DNA of 64,000 nt, taken from Xylocopa sonorina. Its lineage: Eukaryota; Arthropoda; Insecta; Hymenoptera; Apidae. The stretch lies in assembly GCF_050948175.1 (NCBI RefSeq), contig NC_135202.1, positions 3,224,001 to 3,288,000 on the forward strand, given 5' to 3'. The notes under the pieces are model-generated. The model did no database searches. It was given only the letters and a program-made list of their open reading frames with translations, and was not told the DNA's origin. Positions 1-10,417 of this stretch are shown piece after piece (position 1 is the first letter of the stretch; every line of letters starts with the position of its first letter). The position numbers and the translations under genes were made by a program.

Positions 1-344
1 CGCCACTCATGGATCGTGTGTCATAGGAGTAGTTTGTGTTTCAAAATTTTGTGATGCAATCGATCTAGAATCACGTACGCATTCGACGCTATGGGAAGAA
101 GTATTATTCAAACCTGAACGACGAAAATCTCCTTCGTTCTACCAATTTATTCATTTCAATTAAATATTAAAACATTTGTTTAAATCGAATCAATCACTTC
201 AGACTCGTCGCGATTAAATTTACGTCTTGCACGAAGGGGATGAAACGCGACAGTAATGGGTTACGACATATCGATAATTGAATATGAACAAATAACGGGA
301 AGTGCAATTAGGTAAATAAAAGATATTGATTTCGATGGTTTCAG

Positions 345-519
345 ATTCAATGGCTATTTAACGATCGTCCTGTTCATGGCAAGGACTTTCTGGTGTCGGT
401 CAGCGGGGATCGCCAGGTGCTGACGATTCCTGAGACCGGAAGCACGCATGTTGGTACCATTTCCTGCGTGGCGGAGAACGCTGCTGGCAAAGCGATTTGC
501 AGCGCTCGTCTAGAAATCG
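345..519 (+). CDS. zormin: zormin exon a: C-terminal half of an Ig domain
   Basis: Preceded by a pyrimidine-rich TTTCAG acceptor at 339-344 and followed by the donor GTAAGC at 520. The frame gives IQWLFNDRPV at the start, the conserved Ig core Trp and C' strand, then GTISCVAENAAGKAIC, the F-strand Cys with the usual following Asn and Gly. The N-terminal half of this Ig, with the first Cys, must be encoded left of the window. The exon is 175 nt, enters in phase 0 and leaves in phase 1. Confidence 0.85.
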
Positions 520-3500
520 GTAAGCAATCACCACCGCAAACTTTTAAATCAGCCGAAAAACACTGTGCGTTCGAGAAATGTTGCCATTACTTCTATGACA
601 GACGTCAGATGTTCTTACGATTCGACACGATTCGTTTAAATTTCTTACAATTTATATTAATTACCATATTATCACTAGGTTATTAAAGTTTCTACGAGTT
701 TAGATTTTTCCAAGGGTAACTAGAGACGTGCCATCTGAGCACAGATTCGTTTCATCGATTGAACATTACTTAAACAATTGTTTAACATGAACATTATTTA
801 AAGTCTATTCTTTTACACCGAAATTCTTTATAAACGCATAAACGTCCACGATCCACTTCTAACTTGAGCTCCCCTTCACTTCGATATTTACAGCACTATT
901 ATCTCACTTCTATACTTTAATGACACGCAACGCCAACACGAAACCGCGGCGACTCACCGCGTCGTTTCCAATTCTCCACATGCACAACGACAAGCATCGC
1001 AATAAACAACGGAACCAAGGCTCGTTTCCACTCGCGGGACCCCCGAAACGTTCACCTTGGAGTTTCAATTTTAACGAACGGGAATTCCGCGTCGTCGACA
1101 CCGCGCGGGTAATTCTAGCCAACGTCGATCCCTTCAGAGCGGGCCATTTTTTATTTGCCAGAGCGCGTCGCAACAAATTGGTCATCGCGTTGCCAAAATA
1201 TCGTTGGAAACCGGCGCACGAGTTATTAATACGCGTCTATACAAGCCGAATGGCAGCTTCATTCAACGACGCGCGAGTTCGACGCCGCGTCGTCGCGGAA
1301 AATCGAGAAAACGCGGAGGGTAGGGAGGGAAAGGGCGATACGCGAAGTGAGACGGAGAAGAGCGGATAAGAGATCGCGATACGAGTATATTGCAGCGTTG
1401 GGATGTTGCAATCACCGCAATGTAATTCGACACCGGGCGCTCTTGTTGCTTTTCCAAAGAAAAATCGAGGGTCCACCCACTTACCAACGCTTGGGGAGTT
1501 TTGGTTCCTCCATTGCAGCGCTGCTCACGTACATATTTCTAGGGAAATCTATAGTTCGTTGTACAGACTGAAGCTGCTTTTAAACTACCCTTTATTTTAT
1601 TTTCCTTAGTTTATTGTATATCTGTAGATATATAATTATTTCTTTTTCTTTTGACAATTACGTTTTAGTGATTTGAACATCGAGGTTAAAAAATTCTCTC
1701 AAATCTTTGATTTTTGTACTTTTTTTATTTATATGGAATTCGGTTTTTATTATTTTTTTTTCGAATTTGTTTTGGATTTATTTCAATATTTTTTATTTCA
1801 ATTATTCTCTCTATCTTAATTCTCTTTATTGGTTTCTCATTTTCGTCTCAACAATTCCACGATCGCACACGATTATGAATCTTTAAGTTTTGTAATACTT
1901 TTCGATAAACATTGATCCCCATTTTGGCGTGGCATGAACCAGCGTGGACAAGCGATATTCCATGATCCATCACCGCGGGCCTGCTCGTAATACAACGGGG
2001 AGGGTCTTATTTTTAACCGGGGCGACTAAACAAACTCTTTTCTTCTCTTTCACCGACAAAAAAGTTACTTTGAGTCACGACTAATATTAGGTCGGTGAAC
2101 ATACGGCGGCAATTAAATCTGACGTTTCTACGCCCACCTGTACCTGTCCATTCCGCTGTACAATCTACGGAGAAATCTCGTTCTCTATTTCCTCCCCAAC
2201 ATGTGCTCTATATGTCACGTAAACTTCGTCGACGAATGTTTCTTAATCATGCATCGAGAATGAAACAATTTCGATAACTAATTTCGCTACTTAATTCAAT
2301 TCTATTTAAATGAGGCCTGCTAGTTTCAGAGCATGTGTATTCGTTCGCTGCGTGTCTGTGGTAGGGTATCTGCTGTTGTCTTTGCTCACTGCTCAAGTTA
2401 TGTGTCATTTCTTATTGAGTACCTTGGAGTAAGAATAGTCTTGTTTATACAGTTATGTAAAATTGTCTCTGCTTTTATTAAAAGCTGTAAGAAAGTTAGT
2501 ACAGAAGCAGAAACGAGGAAATTACATTTAACATTATATAAAATCGTTTCTAATGGGGTGAGAAATCGAAAAAACTGTATTTCTATTATCCTTTACATCC
2601 TTTTCAAAAGGGATGAAGATAGAAAAAGGAAGAAGTACCAAAAATCAAAGGATAGAAGTAAAAATGAGTCGAGAAAGAAAATAAGGACAAGAATTTTCAG
2701 ACTTTAGCAAGAACGCGATGACAGTGGCGTGATTGTCACGCGAAAAATTGTTTCGTTACCTTCGAAATTTCAAGAATACGTAAAACAGCAATCCATTCTG
2801 TAACTATCGCTCGAACGAGTGGTGTCAACCCTGAAGACAGGTCAGTTCCGCGATTTCCGTGCGCCCTGTCGGGCTGTTCCGCCTGCAGCGCGATGGCGCG
2901 AGGTGCCGGTACCTCCCTCGCTCTTTCTCCCTTTCAGTCGGTGCACACACGCAGAAAGCGCGTTATTTTTGTCGGCACGAATACCCGGCGCATAGCCTAG
3001 TCCAGAGTCGCTAACCCAGGGAATTCAAACGCGTCTTCTTCGAGGAGCCTCGCTCCAACGCGTCTCGTCGAGCCTGACCCATTAATCGATCGAACCGCGA
3101 GGGATCTCAGTTTCGAGGTAGAGTTGATGGCTAATTCTTGCGTCTAAACCTTGCGTCGATGAGCTTTTCGGCTAATTCTTGCGTCTAAACCTTACGTGGA
3201 TACGCGTCTCGAGGGACGCGACGTTGCGTTCGCTTCGACTCGCGCGTTTCATCCCCTTCTGGGCGCTGAGAACCATGGAATTCGATTTCTCGGACGAAAA
3301 GTCGCGAGCTTTGAATTGCCGTCTTTCGAAGCGTCGCTTCTCTTAAAAATAAGATTATTGAAACGTGAAAAGCTTCACTTCTTCTTTTTACGGTGTACGT
3401 GTTACTTTTTCGATATGGAGAAATCAAACGTCATATTCTTCGTGACAACCAAGGCGAACGCGTGAAACGTGTTACTTGTTGCAACGCCCGTAGACGCGGT

Positions 3501-6500
3501 GAGACTTTTGTTTATGGATATTATTAGAGTGGCGGAGGTATCATTTAGGTTGGGATCAATTATAGACGAGAGTAGAAATTGATTCGAGATAGCGGTAAGC
3601 TGTTCGAGTTTCGAATGGACTGTTTGAGTGTCTCCGAGTGAAGTGGCAAGAGGCGCAGCTGTTCGGTTAAAATAAGGTTCGTTGAGCAGTGCAATAGCTA
3701 TCATCGAGGTATTTAGAAGACAGCGTATCCAGGTGATAGAACTTTTATTGGTAACGTAGAAATTTGCTATGAACTTGAAGATTATTTTAATACTATTAGA
3801 AGAATTAAAAATGCCGCGAAATAAATTTGAAATTTGTCTGAATTTTAACAAAACTTCCATTCTCGATGAACTCAACGAACGCTCGTATTCGACTCAATAA
3901 ATTGCGTCCCACTGGTCGATTTTCCCGGTGCTAGGTGAACGATACTATTTCCGTCACCGATTGTGGGCAAGGTATTTTGTTAGCCACTAAAAAGGCATGG
4001 TTCACCGAGATCGTAAAACAACTTTCGAGCTTATCTTTTACTATTTATCAATATCTCGTATTTTTTGTACGACAATCGTGAAAAGAATCGCGCGGTCGAA
4101 GTTCCTGGAGAAAAGTAAAGCTTTAGTCTCCGCGAGTATCAGTTTTGCTGGATCAGCGTCTGGGCGGATGTTTCGCGACCTGAGAAACGACGAATCCAGG
4201 ACAAGTCGAGATGAATTTCGCGATCCAGATATGTTGGAACGGATTCTAGCGAGTTGTTTCTTGGTTCTTGGCCCGCGTACGATTTTCTGGCAATTTGAGA
4301 TTTAAGAGCGATCTATCTGGAAACTTTATACATCCGTTTAATTATTCGATCGCGTTTAGAGAAAATTCTTGTATCAGGATTAGGTTATAGACGAAATTTG
4401 TAGACTTAGAGGTGTGAAATTGTATCTAGAAGGATCCATCATATTTGCTGGAGGATGGTTTTTTCTAAATGTCTCTTCGCGTTCAATGCTATTTTTTTTT
4501 TTATTGTAACAATAGAGGTTTAATTTACTTTATTGTAAAACTATGTAGTGACAACGCTTGGTTGCTTACGCAATTTTTAAAATAATGGTCCTTTTGTACC
4601 ATTTCAAATAATTGATAAATGCATATTAAATGAAATTTTACTAATTTAGCGTATCCATTTTATGCAATTATTCATCTAAAAAAATGATGAGAACATATTC
4701 GAAAAAATTCGAGGAATTACTAATAAATTATATTAATCATAGATCACATGAAAATTCTAATTATCAAAACTGTTCCTACCAAAGATATTAATTACCATTC
4801 ACACTGTGTTAATTATTGTGAAACTGGATTTCTAAAATCCCCTAACGACACCTCTGTTTGCCTACAAATTAGCTTCAGATGTCTTTCGAAACAGAGAAAG
4901 GTGCGAAGGTTCTAAAAAAATAGAGACGGTTGCTCTGTTTTAATTCCAATCCTTTTTTTTTCTGCGTCCGACGACGTGGACATTTCACGCGTCCGCGGCC
5001 GCGTTCCGTTTCCGGTTCAGACTCGAGTAGACGCGGAATTTCAGCAAAACGATTACGCCATCCACGCGGATTCCAATTCCGGATTCGAAGATCCGATTCT
5101 AGCGTGGCATCGATTAAACGGGCCAGCTATTAATACACTCGTGATTCAAGGGAACAGATCGACGGGAACCGATCGTCAAATCGTCGTAATTCGCGATCGG
5201 TATGACAGATCGCACCTGCCTCACTTAAAAAAAAATAATAACGTTCGAAAAGCACATATTCCGCGTTCGCTTCCAATTAAATTACATAAGAGTTAACTAA
5301 TGCTCCGAATTGACGCGGAGCTTTCCTTCGTCTGATTTCTATTTTCGAAAATCGGATGTTATTGTGGGATCTTCCAGGATTCCAGCGATTTTTACACGTT
5401 TGAGAAATTTTTTACGAAATTGATGAAATAGTTTTTGTATCTAGGTTTAGAACATTATATTATAGATTGGAAATAATTGGATTGCTTTCAGATTTCAAAG
5501 TAGTGGTGTGCTAGGTTTGCGATAGATAAAATTGTTTTATTCTTAATTAAGATATTTCTTTCTAAGAGAATTATATACGATTATTAATCTGAATAGTTTG
5601 TATTTTAATGCATAAATCATTTTTTTTTAAGTAAGTTCTTATGTTTTTATACGATTCTATACTTTCAGAGATGTGTCTGGTTTTACGCCATATTGGTGTT
5701 CTTACGGTTCCATTCTTTAGTGCTAATACGTAGTCTGTCGTCAATATTTTTATAATAATTTTGGTATACATCACAATGGACAGATTTTACATTTTAAATT
5801 AAATATTTACACATTATTTTAGTGTATCCAATTTTTAGCCAGGACTTTGTAGCTTCCTTCTTTTGAAGTACGCCATTACTGTTTCATACAGACTTGAAGA
5901 AAACTTAAAAAATAATGAAAATCTACGTATGGACGCAAAATGAGTAATTATGGATTTTTATTGGACGATTGTTTATAAATTAAGTCTTGATAATTCTTAT
6001 AAAAAATATAAGAGTATAAACTATAATACTTATATATAAATATAAGTTCTTATAAAAAAATGTTTGATCCAAAATTTGTATTTGGTGGTTAATATCTTTA
6101 AAAAAAAATTTTACAAAAGAAAAGGAAGAGACCTAAAAACGTAACAAACTATATATATATAATTAAAATTTAATTTACTTATAAGATCAGTGAATTTCAT
6201 TTGAAACAAAGAAAACGTCGTTCACTTTGTGATCTATGCTATCGAATTTGAAGAATTTAGACGGAGCATTTTGAAGAGTGAAGAATTTAGAAGAATCTGC
6301 AGTATTTCGAAGCAAGCTTGTATATATTAACCGTGCGTATTTAGATTTTTATTGTACGCGTGTCCTATTTTGCGAGAGGAATTATATTTAGTGTATGCGG
6401 GCCTTTCTTCGATGCCAAGTTATGTGAAGTTTAGGTCGACGGGAAAATATGAATGAAATTTATTCAGGACACCGTTTGGACATCTGTCTCCCAAATAATT

Positions 6501-7332
6501 TAAACTACTTTGCAATCTATGCTCACTTTGCATACCACTTGTTACGTATCAAATTGTGTAACGATGTTGAAGTTCAAAGACATATCAATGACCATTGATT
6601 ACAGAACCAGTGCCAGATATATTATTTACGTTATGATAGATCGTGTTTGGGGACGAAAAATTATTCTCTTATTCGATCATTAAAAATTATTTGTTACAAA
6701 GGACCTTCTAATAACAGTTTTAATAGTAGTACGATTTTTGGGTCATTTTTGTCCGATTTTCTTTGAAGTTCCAATTTTGTGATAATCATGTACGAAGAAA
6801 AAGTTAATATTATTAAATTTCCATTTTAAAAACAATAAGTCATGAATTAATTAATCTTACTGAAAGCAAGTAACCATGACGTAATATTACTTCTTCTTTA
6901 ATTTTTTCAAGAAAGCCAACATTTTTTGTTTGTTTAGAAGGTTGGGTTAGGTTATACTTAATCCTTATAAAAATTAGAAAAATTGATAAACTAATTTATG
7001 TGTATTCGTAAAAAACACGTTTTAATGGTTAACAATTTCTTTTATAGCTAAAGTCGCTTCGACAAATTTCCTCTCCGTTTTCCCAGTTTCAAACTATATA
7101 TATTTTTATATATTATTTGACATATTATTATATCCTATATTACAGATAATTTGTATAATAATTTTCGCCTATTGCTACATACCACAATTCACCCTTATTC
7201 ACTGGAACTCACTCACACTTCCGGATTGCAAAGGCCTGACGAGTCCTTACCCAACAAAGGCAACAAGCCAAGAAAAAAAAAAAGAGGAACACTCAATGCA
7301 CTATTGATATCCCAATTAATCATCCTCGTCAG
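520..7332 (+). other. Large zormin intron (no convincing exon)
   Basis: This intron is about 6.8 kb and mostly AT-rich. CpG-richer patches lie at about 900-1350, 2820-3300 and 4970-5200. Around 2930-3120 a pyrimidine stretch running into TCAGTC (an insect initiator-like hexamer, A at 2936) is followed by GC-rich sequence and a GTAGAG at 3118; an internal promoter and 5' exon is possible but unproven. A 41-bp tandem duplication lies at 3129-3200. Open frames at 920-1369, 3402-3875 (minus) and 4976-5296 have no recognisable protein. Small phase-1-neutral exons could be hidden here. Confidence 0.5.
3129..3200 (+). repeat. 41-bp tandem duplication
   Basis: Copies begin at 3129 and 3170. They share 24 identical bases starting GGCTAATTCTTGCGTCTAAA and remain similar afterwards (CTTGCGTCGAT against CTTACGTGGAT). 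The repeat lies just downstream of a CpG-rich possible promoter exon. Confidence 0.8.
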
Positions 7333-7691
7333 GTGGCTGGCCAGGGAAGGAGGGACAGAAACTCGAGAGGGCTGTTGGAGAGGAGAGGGTGCTCGAGCTA
7401 GTCGAAAGGTTACCCGCGGACGAAATGCACGCAGCGAGCAGCAGCGACAAGCATTTCTCTTCGGAGAAAACCGAGGGCGGCGGTGGCGAGAGTCAAGTGT
7501 TGACCAAAATGTCGCAGACCATCACCGAATCATCCACCACGCACACGACCACCAAGAAGGAATACATCTCGTCGACCATGTCCTCGACCTTGTCGAAGGC
7601 TGGACAGGAACCTAGCAGCGTGTGCGTGAAGAGCACCGTTCACAGCACCGAACAGTCGTCCTCGGCGGATGGCGCGCCTCCTGTTGTGCAG
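7333..7691 (+). CDS. zormin: zormin exon b: Ser/Thr-rich disordered linker
   Basis: The acceptor CCTCGTCAG ends at 7332; an in-frame TAA at 7317 shows the exon cannot start earlier. Entry in phase 1 joins cleanly to exon a (Gly codon). The sequence is acidic then Ser/Thr-rich, for example SQTITESSTTHTTTKKE and STVHSTEQSSSADG, with no folded domain expected. It exits in phase 0 at CAG before the weak donor GTTCGT. It is probably a flexible spacer between Ig domains and may be a phosphorylation-rich stretch (inference). Confidence 0.75.
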
Positions 7692-8805
7692 GTTCGTTCG
7701 TTGCGCGACAGATATTTAAAAGGGTTGCTCTGCAAATGGAAGAACGCTCTCCATTCTTAGTAATCGTTCGATCCAAGACGTTGTTGAAATAACTGGTCTT
7801 TCATTTGAAAATATTCTTTAAACGTCAAATAGTATTATTGGTGGCATCGAATATCGGTAAATGAGAAGAACAATTTTAAGAGAAATTTTTAGCAGCTTCT
7901 TTCAATTGTTCGGTTGATTCTGCTGATTCAACTTCTATTTTTAATGTCGTACTATGCGCTCATGCATGTAAAGTTAGAATCTTACATTGAAAAATTGAGT
8001 TTTAGAAGACACTTTAGGGACGAGTAATATTTTTAGAAGAAACATTTGGTTTTGACGTATGCAGCATGTTTTATAGCAGTTTTTTAATTAATAGGGTGGG
8101 AAATCGTGACTGTTTCGGGAATACAATATATAGTAATTTGGAAATTTCTATAGATTCAGTGATTCCAAAAGTTTTAAAATAGCTACGCTTTTATTATTCA
8201 ATATATTTTATTAATTAATAATTTTGTGTAATAGTATCGATGATATGCCTTTCTAGGTAATTCGAAAGTAAATTCTATTCAACTATGGAAGCATCTGAAA
8301 TTTTATTGAATGCAATGTACTGCTGAATCGTCTGTCTGACTCTTGTAACTTGATTTACTGACGAGCGTTGTTCTATTAGGTAGTCAGAACTGCAGAGAAT
8401 CAACGAACTCTTGTGACATCCCATTTATCTAAAATGTCACTAACATTTTCTGATATTGAAAAAAAGTAATGCTCTGTGTATTACCCATGCTTTACTTCTA
8501 TCTCCTAATAGATTGTATACTATTAACATGTTGACTTGCAAAAGGGTGAATCTGATTTGCAAAAGGATAAATTTTATTTGCAAAACGGTGTATTTAAAGC
8601 ATCAATGCTGTATTAAAAAACATGCAATTTCCTTCAATTGTAGCATCTGTCAAGCCAGCCATTATTTAAGCCCAAATTATTTTATTATTTTAAATATTAT
8701 TTATTTTACTGCAAAACAAAAAATGTTCGAGAGTAATGATATTATAAAAAAAAAGTGAACACGTGGAATTTATTAATATAAAGTGACTCTCGTTTCGTTG
8801 CACAG
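7692..8805 (+). other. zormin intron with 21-bp triplicate repeat
   Basis: An AT-rich intron of about 1.1 kb. Apart from the three-copy 21-bp repeat listed separately I see nothing coding; the open frame at 8456-8758 overlaps that repeat and looks random. Confidence 0.6.
8536..8598 (+). repeat. Three tandem copies of a 21-bp unit
   Basis: Copies start at 8536, 8557 and 8578, exact 21-bp spacing. Each begins TTGCAAAA followed by an A/G-rich stretch and an AT-rich tail. The period is a whole number of codons, but the surrounding frame does not resemble either gene. Confidence 0.8.
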
Positions 8806-9034
8806 TCGTACAAAATCGAAGAACACGAGAAGATAATCCAAGATCAGCCAGGAGAGATCCGTCAAGAGAAAACGGTGGTTGTATCCCAAGATGAGGAGGG
8901 AATCAAACGAGACGTGAAACCCGCTCAACTGTCGAAGCCAAGTAGAAAATCCACAGCGCCAAGATTCGTTTCGCCAATCACGGGGATGATAGTGGATCAG
9001 GGCACCGATATCGTGCTCGAAGGAATCATCGACG
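8806..9034 (+). CDS. zormin: zormin exon c: charged linker and first strands of an Ig domain
   Basis: The acceptor TTGCACAG ends at 8805. The frame begins SYKIEEHEKII and runs through a charged linker (SQDEEGIKRDVKPAQLSKPS) to APRFVSPITGMIVDQGTDIVLEG, the typical A, A' and B strands of an I-set Ig. The position where the first Cys would lie reads Leu-Glu-Gly, so this domain lacks the B-strand Cys. The donor is GTAGGA at 9035; it leaves in phase 1. Confidence 0.85.
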
Positions 9035-9314
9035 GTAGGATAAAAATTGCATTTTCAATTCCACAGTCCACGCAATGCTGTAGCAAATTTATTTTAACAC
9101 TTAATCAACTTCTTTGAAATCAATACCAAAATGGTTCTGTAAAATAACAGCTGTGAAAAAAGTAAGAAAAATTGTAAAACAGTGGTTGATGTTCGATCGA
9201 AGCATGCAAGACGTTAAAGTCTGAAATTGTTTGTTACGACTCTCGATAAGAAAATGGCGTGTTCTATTTCAACGCTCCGCCGCTTTTCGTAATTGCACCG
9301 TGAATCTTGCGTAG

Positions 9315-9512
9315 GTTTCCCTCAGCCTTCGATCGTGTGGTCGAAGAACGGGCAGGAGTTGAAAACGAAAGACGGGATGACAATTACTTACGCGCATAAT
9401 CACGTTCGCCTGGAGTTGAAGAATGTGAACGTTAAGGACGCGGGACGGTACACTTGCTCGGCGAGCAACGAAGTCGGTTCTGCTAGTAGCACGGCTGATC
9501 TTGTTGTAAAAA
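9315..9512 (+). CDS. zormin: zormin exon d: rest of Ig domain
   Basis: The acceptor TTGCGTAG ends at 9314. The frame gives GFPQPSIVWSKNGQELKTKD (C strand with Trp), then LKNVNVKDAGRYTCSASNEV (the DAGxYxC F-strand signature), then GSASSTADLVVK (G strand). With exon c this makes one complete Ig of about 90 residues with only the F-strand Cys. The donor GTAAGC starts at 9513. Phase 1 in and out. Confidence 0.9.
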
Positions 9513-9612
9513 GTAAGCAATTTAATAATCGCTCGAGCGAACAGATTTCGTTCAAAAATCTTAAAAAATTCAATTTTCATATTTACTAATTATTTAAAAG
9601 ATCATAACGCGA

Positions 9613-9712
9613 AATATTTCATAATTAAGTCACTTTTTGGTGCCATTTTCAATTTTTTTAATTTAGTGTTCTTTTATTTAAAATATTACAACATAGAATA
9701 TTTCATAATTAA
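9613..9712 (+). repeat. Degenerate tandem duplication, period about 84 bp
   Basis: The 16-mer AATATTTCATAATTAA occurs at 9613 and again at 9697. It is followed each time by a T-run and a TTGGT motif; flanking similarity is partial. It lies in the short intron between two zormin Ig exons. Confidence 0.55.
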
Positions 9713-9776
9713 ATAACCTTTTTTTTGGTATTTATTTTAAATTAAACTGACATTGATTGATTTAAATCAATTTCAG

Positions 9777-9980
9777 AAACGATATTCCCGCCGGTGTTTG
9801 GCAGAAGATTGCAGGCTCAAGTGGTGAAACGTGGAGACCGCGTGAACATGGAAGTGGAAGTCACAGGAACACCGGAACCCACTGTTACTTGGTTCAAGGA
9901 TGATGTGCCTATCAAGGAACGTCCACCGCAGCTGAGAATCAAGCAACAAGGAAATTGTTACATGCTAATTATCGACAAAG
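9777..9980 (+). CDS. zormin: zormin exon e: first part of the second Ig domain
   Basis: The acceptor CAATTTCAG ends at 9776. The frame gives FPPVFGRRLQAQVVKRGDRV, then NMEVEVTGTPEPTVTWFKDD and LRIKQQGNCYMLIIDK. This is a clear I-set Ig (PPxF start, GxPxPxVxWxK C strand) but the B-strand Cys position is Val. The donor GTATTT is at 9981; phase 1 in and out. Confidence 0.9.
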
Positions 9981-10085
9981 GTATTTGTTCAAATTTCGAC
10001 AGTTCTCTTGACTTAGAATCATTCCACGTGGAAAATTGAACTGAAATTTGGAATCTTTGCGACAAACGAATGAAACGAATTTCAG

Positions 10086-10249
10086 CTGAGAAAGAGGACG
10101 CTGGAAAATACATGGTTCGAGCAACAAACGCCGGTGGAGAAGCCCAAAGTATAGCTGATTTTGCAGTCTTCGAGCCCACTCCTGACACTATGGTGGAGGT
10201 TCATAAAACTCTCACCTACGAGAACGTGCAGGACAAGAAAGTCATTCAG
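10086..10249 (+). CDS. zormin: zormin exon f: end of second Ig domain and linker
   Basis: The acceptor GAATTTCAG ends at 10085. The frame gives AEKEDAGKYMVRATNAGGEA, where the F-strand Cys is replaced by Val, then a linker (EPTPDTMVEVHKTLTYENVQ). So this Ig has lost both disulfide cysteines. It leaves in phase 0 at CAG before GTAATC. Confidence 0.9.
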
Positions 10250-10417
10250 GTAATCAATTTCCCCTATGTCACACAAATTTCCAAATTTTCAATCAGAAGA
10301 CTGAATCTAGAACAAATTTACAATAAATATTAACCATCTATAGAATAAGACTGACGATAACAAGTTCGATGTTTCTTAAGTACGGTACGAAGCATAAAGT
10401 ATTACATTCATATTTAG

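Noticed and set aside
3402..3875. 157-codon open frame on the minus strand in the first zormin intron
   Set aside because: It looks protein-like in places (Ser/Asn/Ile-rich) but matches no family I know, has no clear promoter or splice context, and a frame of this length is expected by chance in a window this size.
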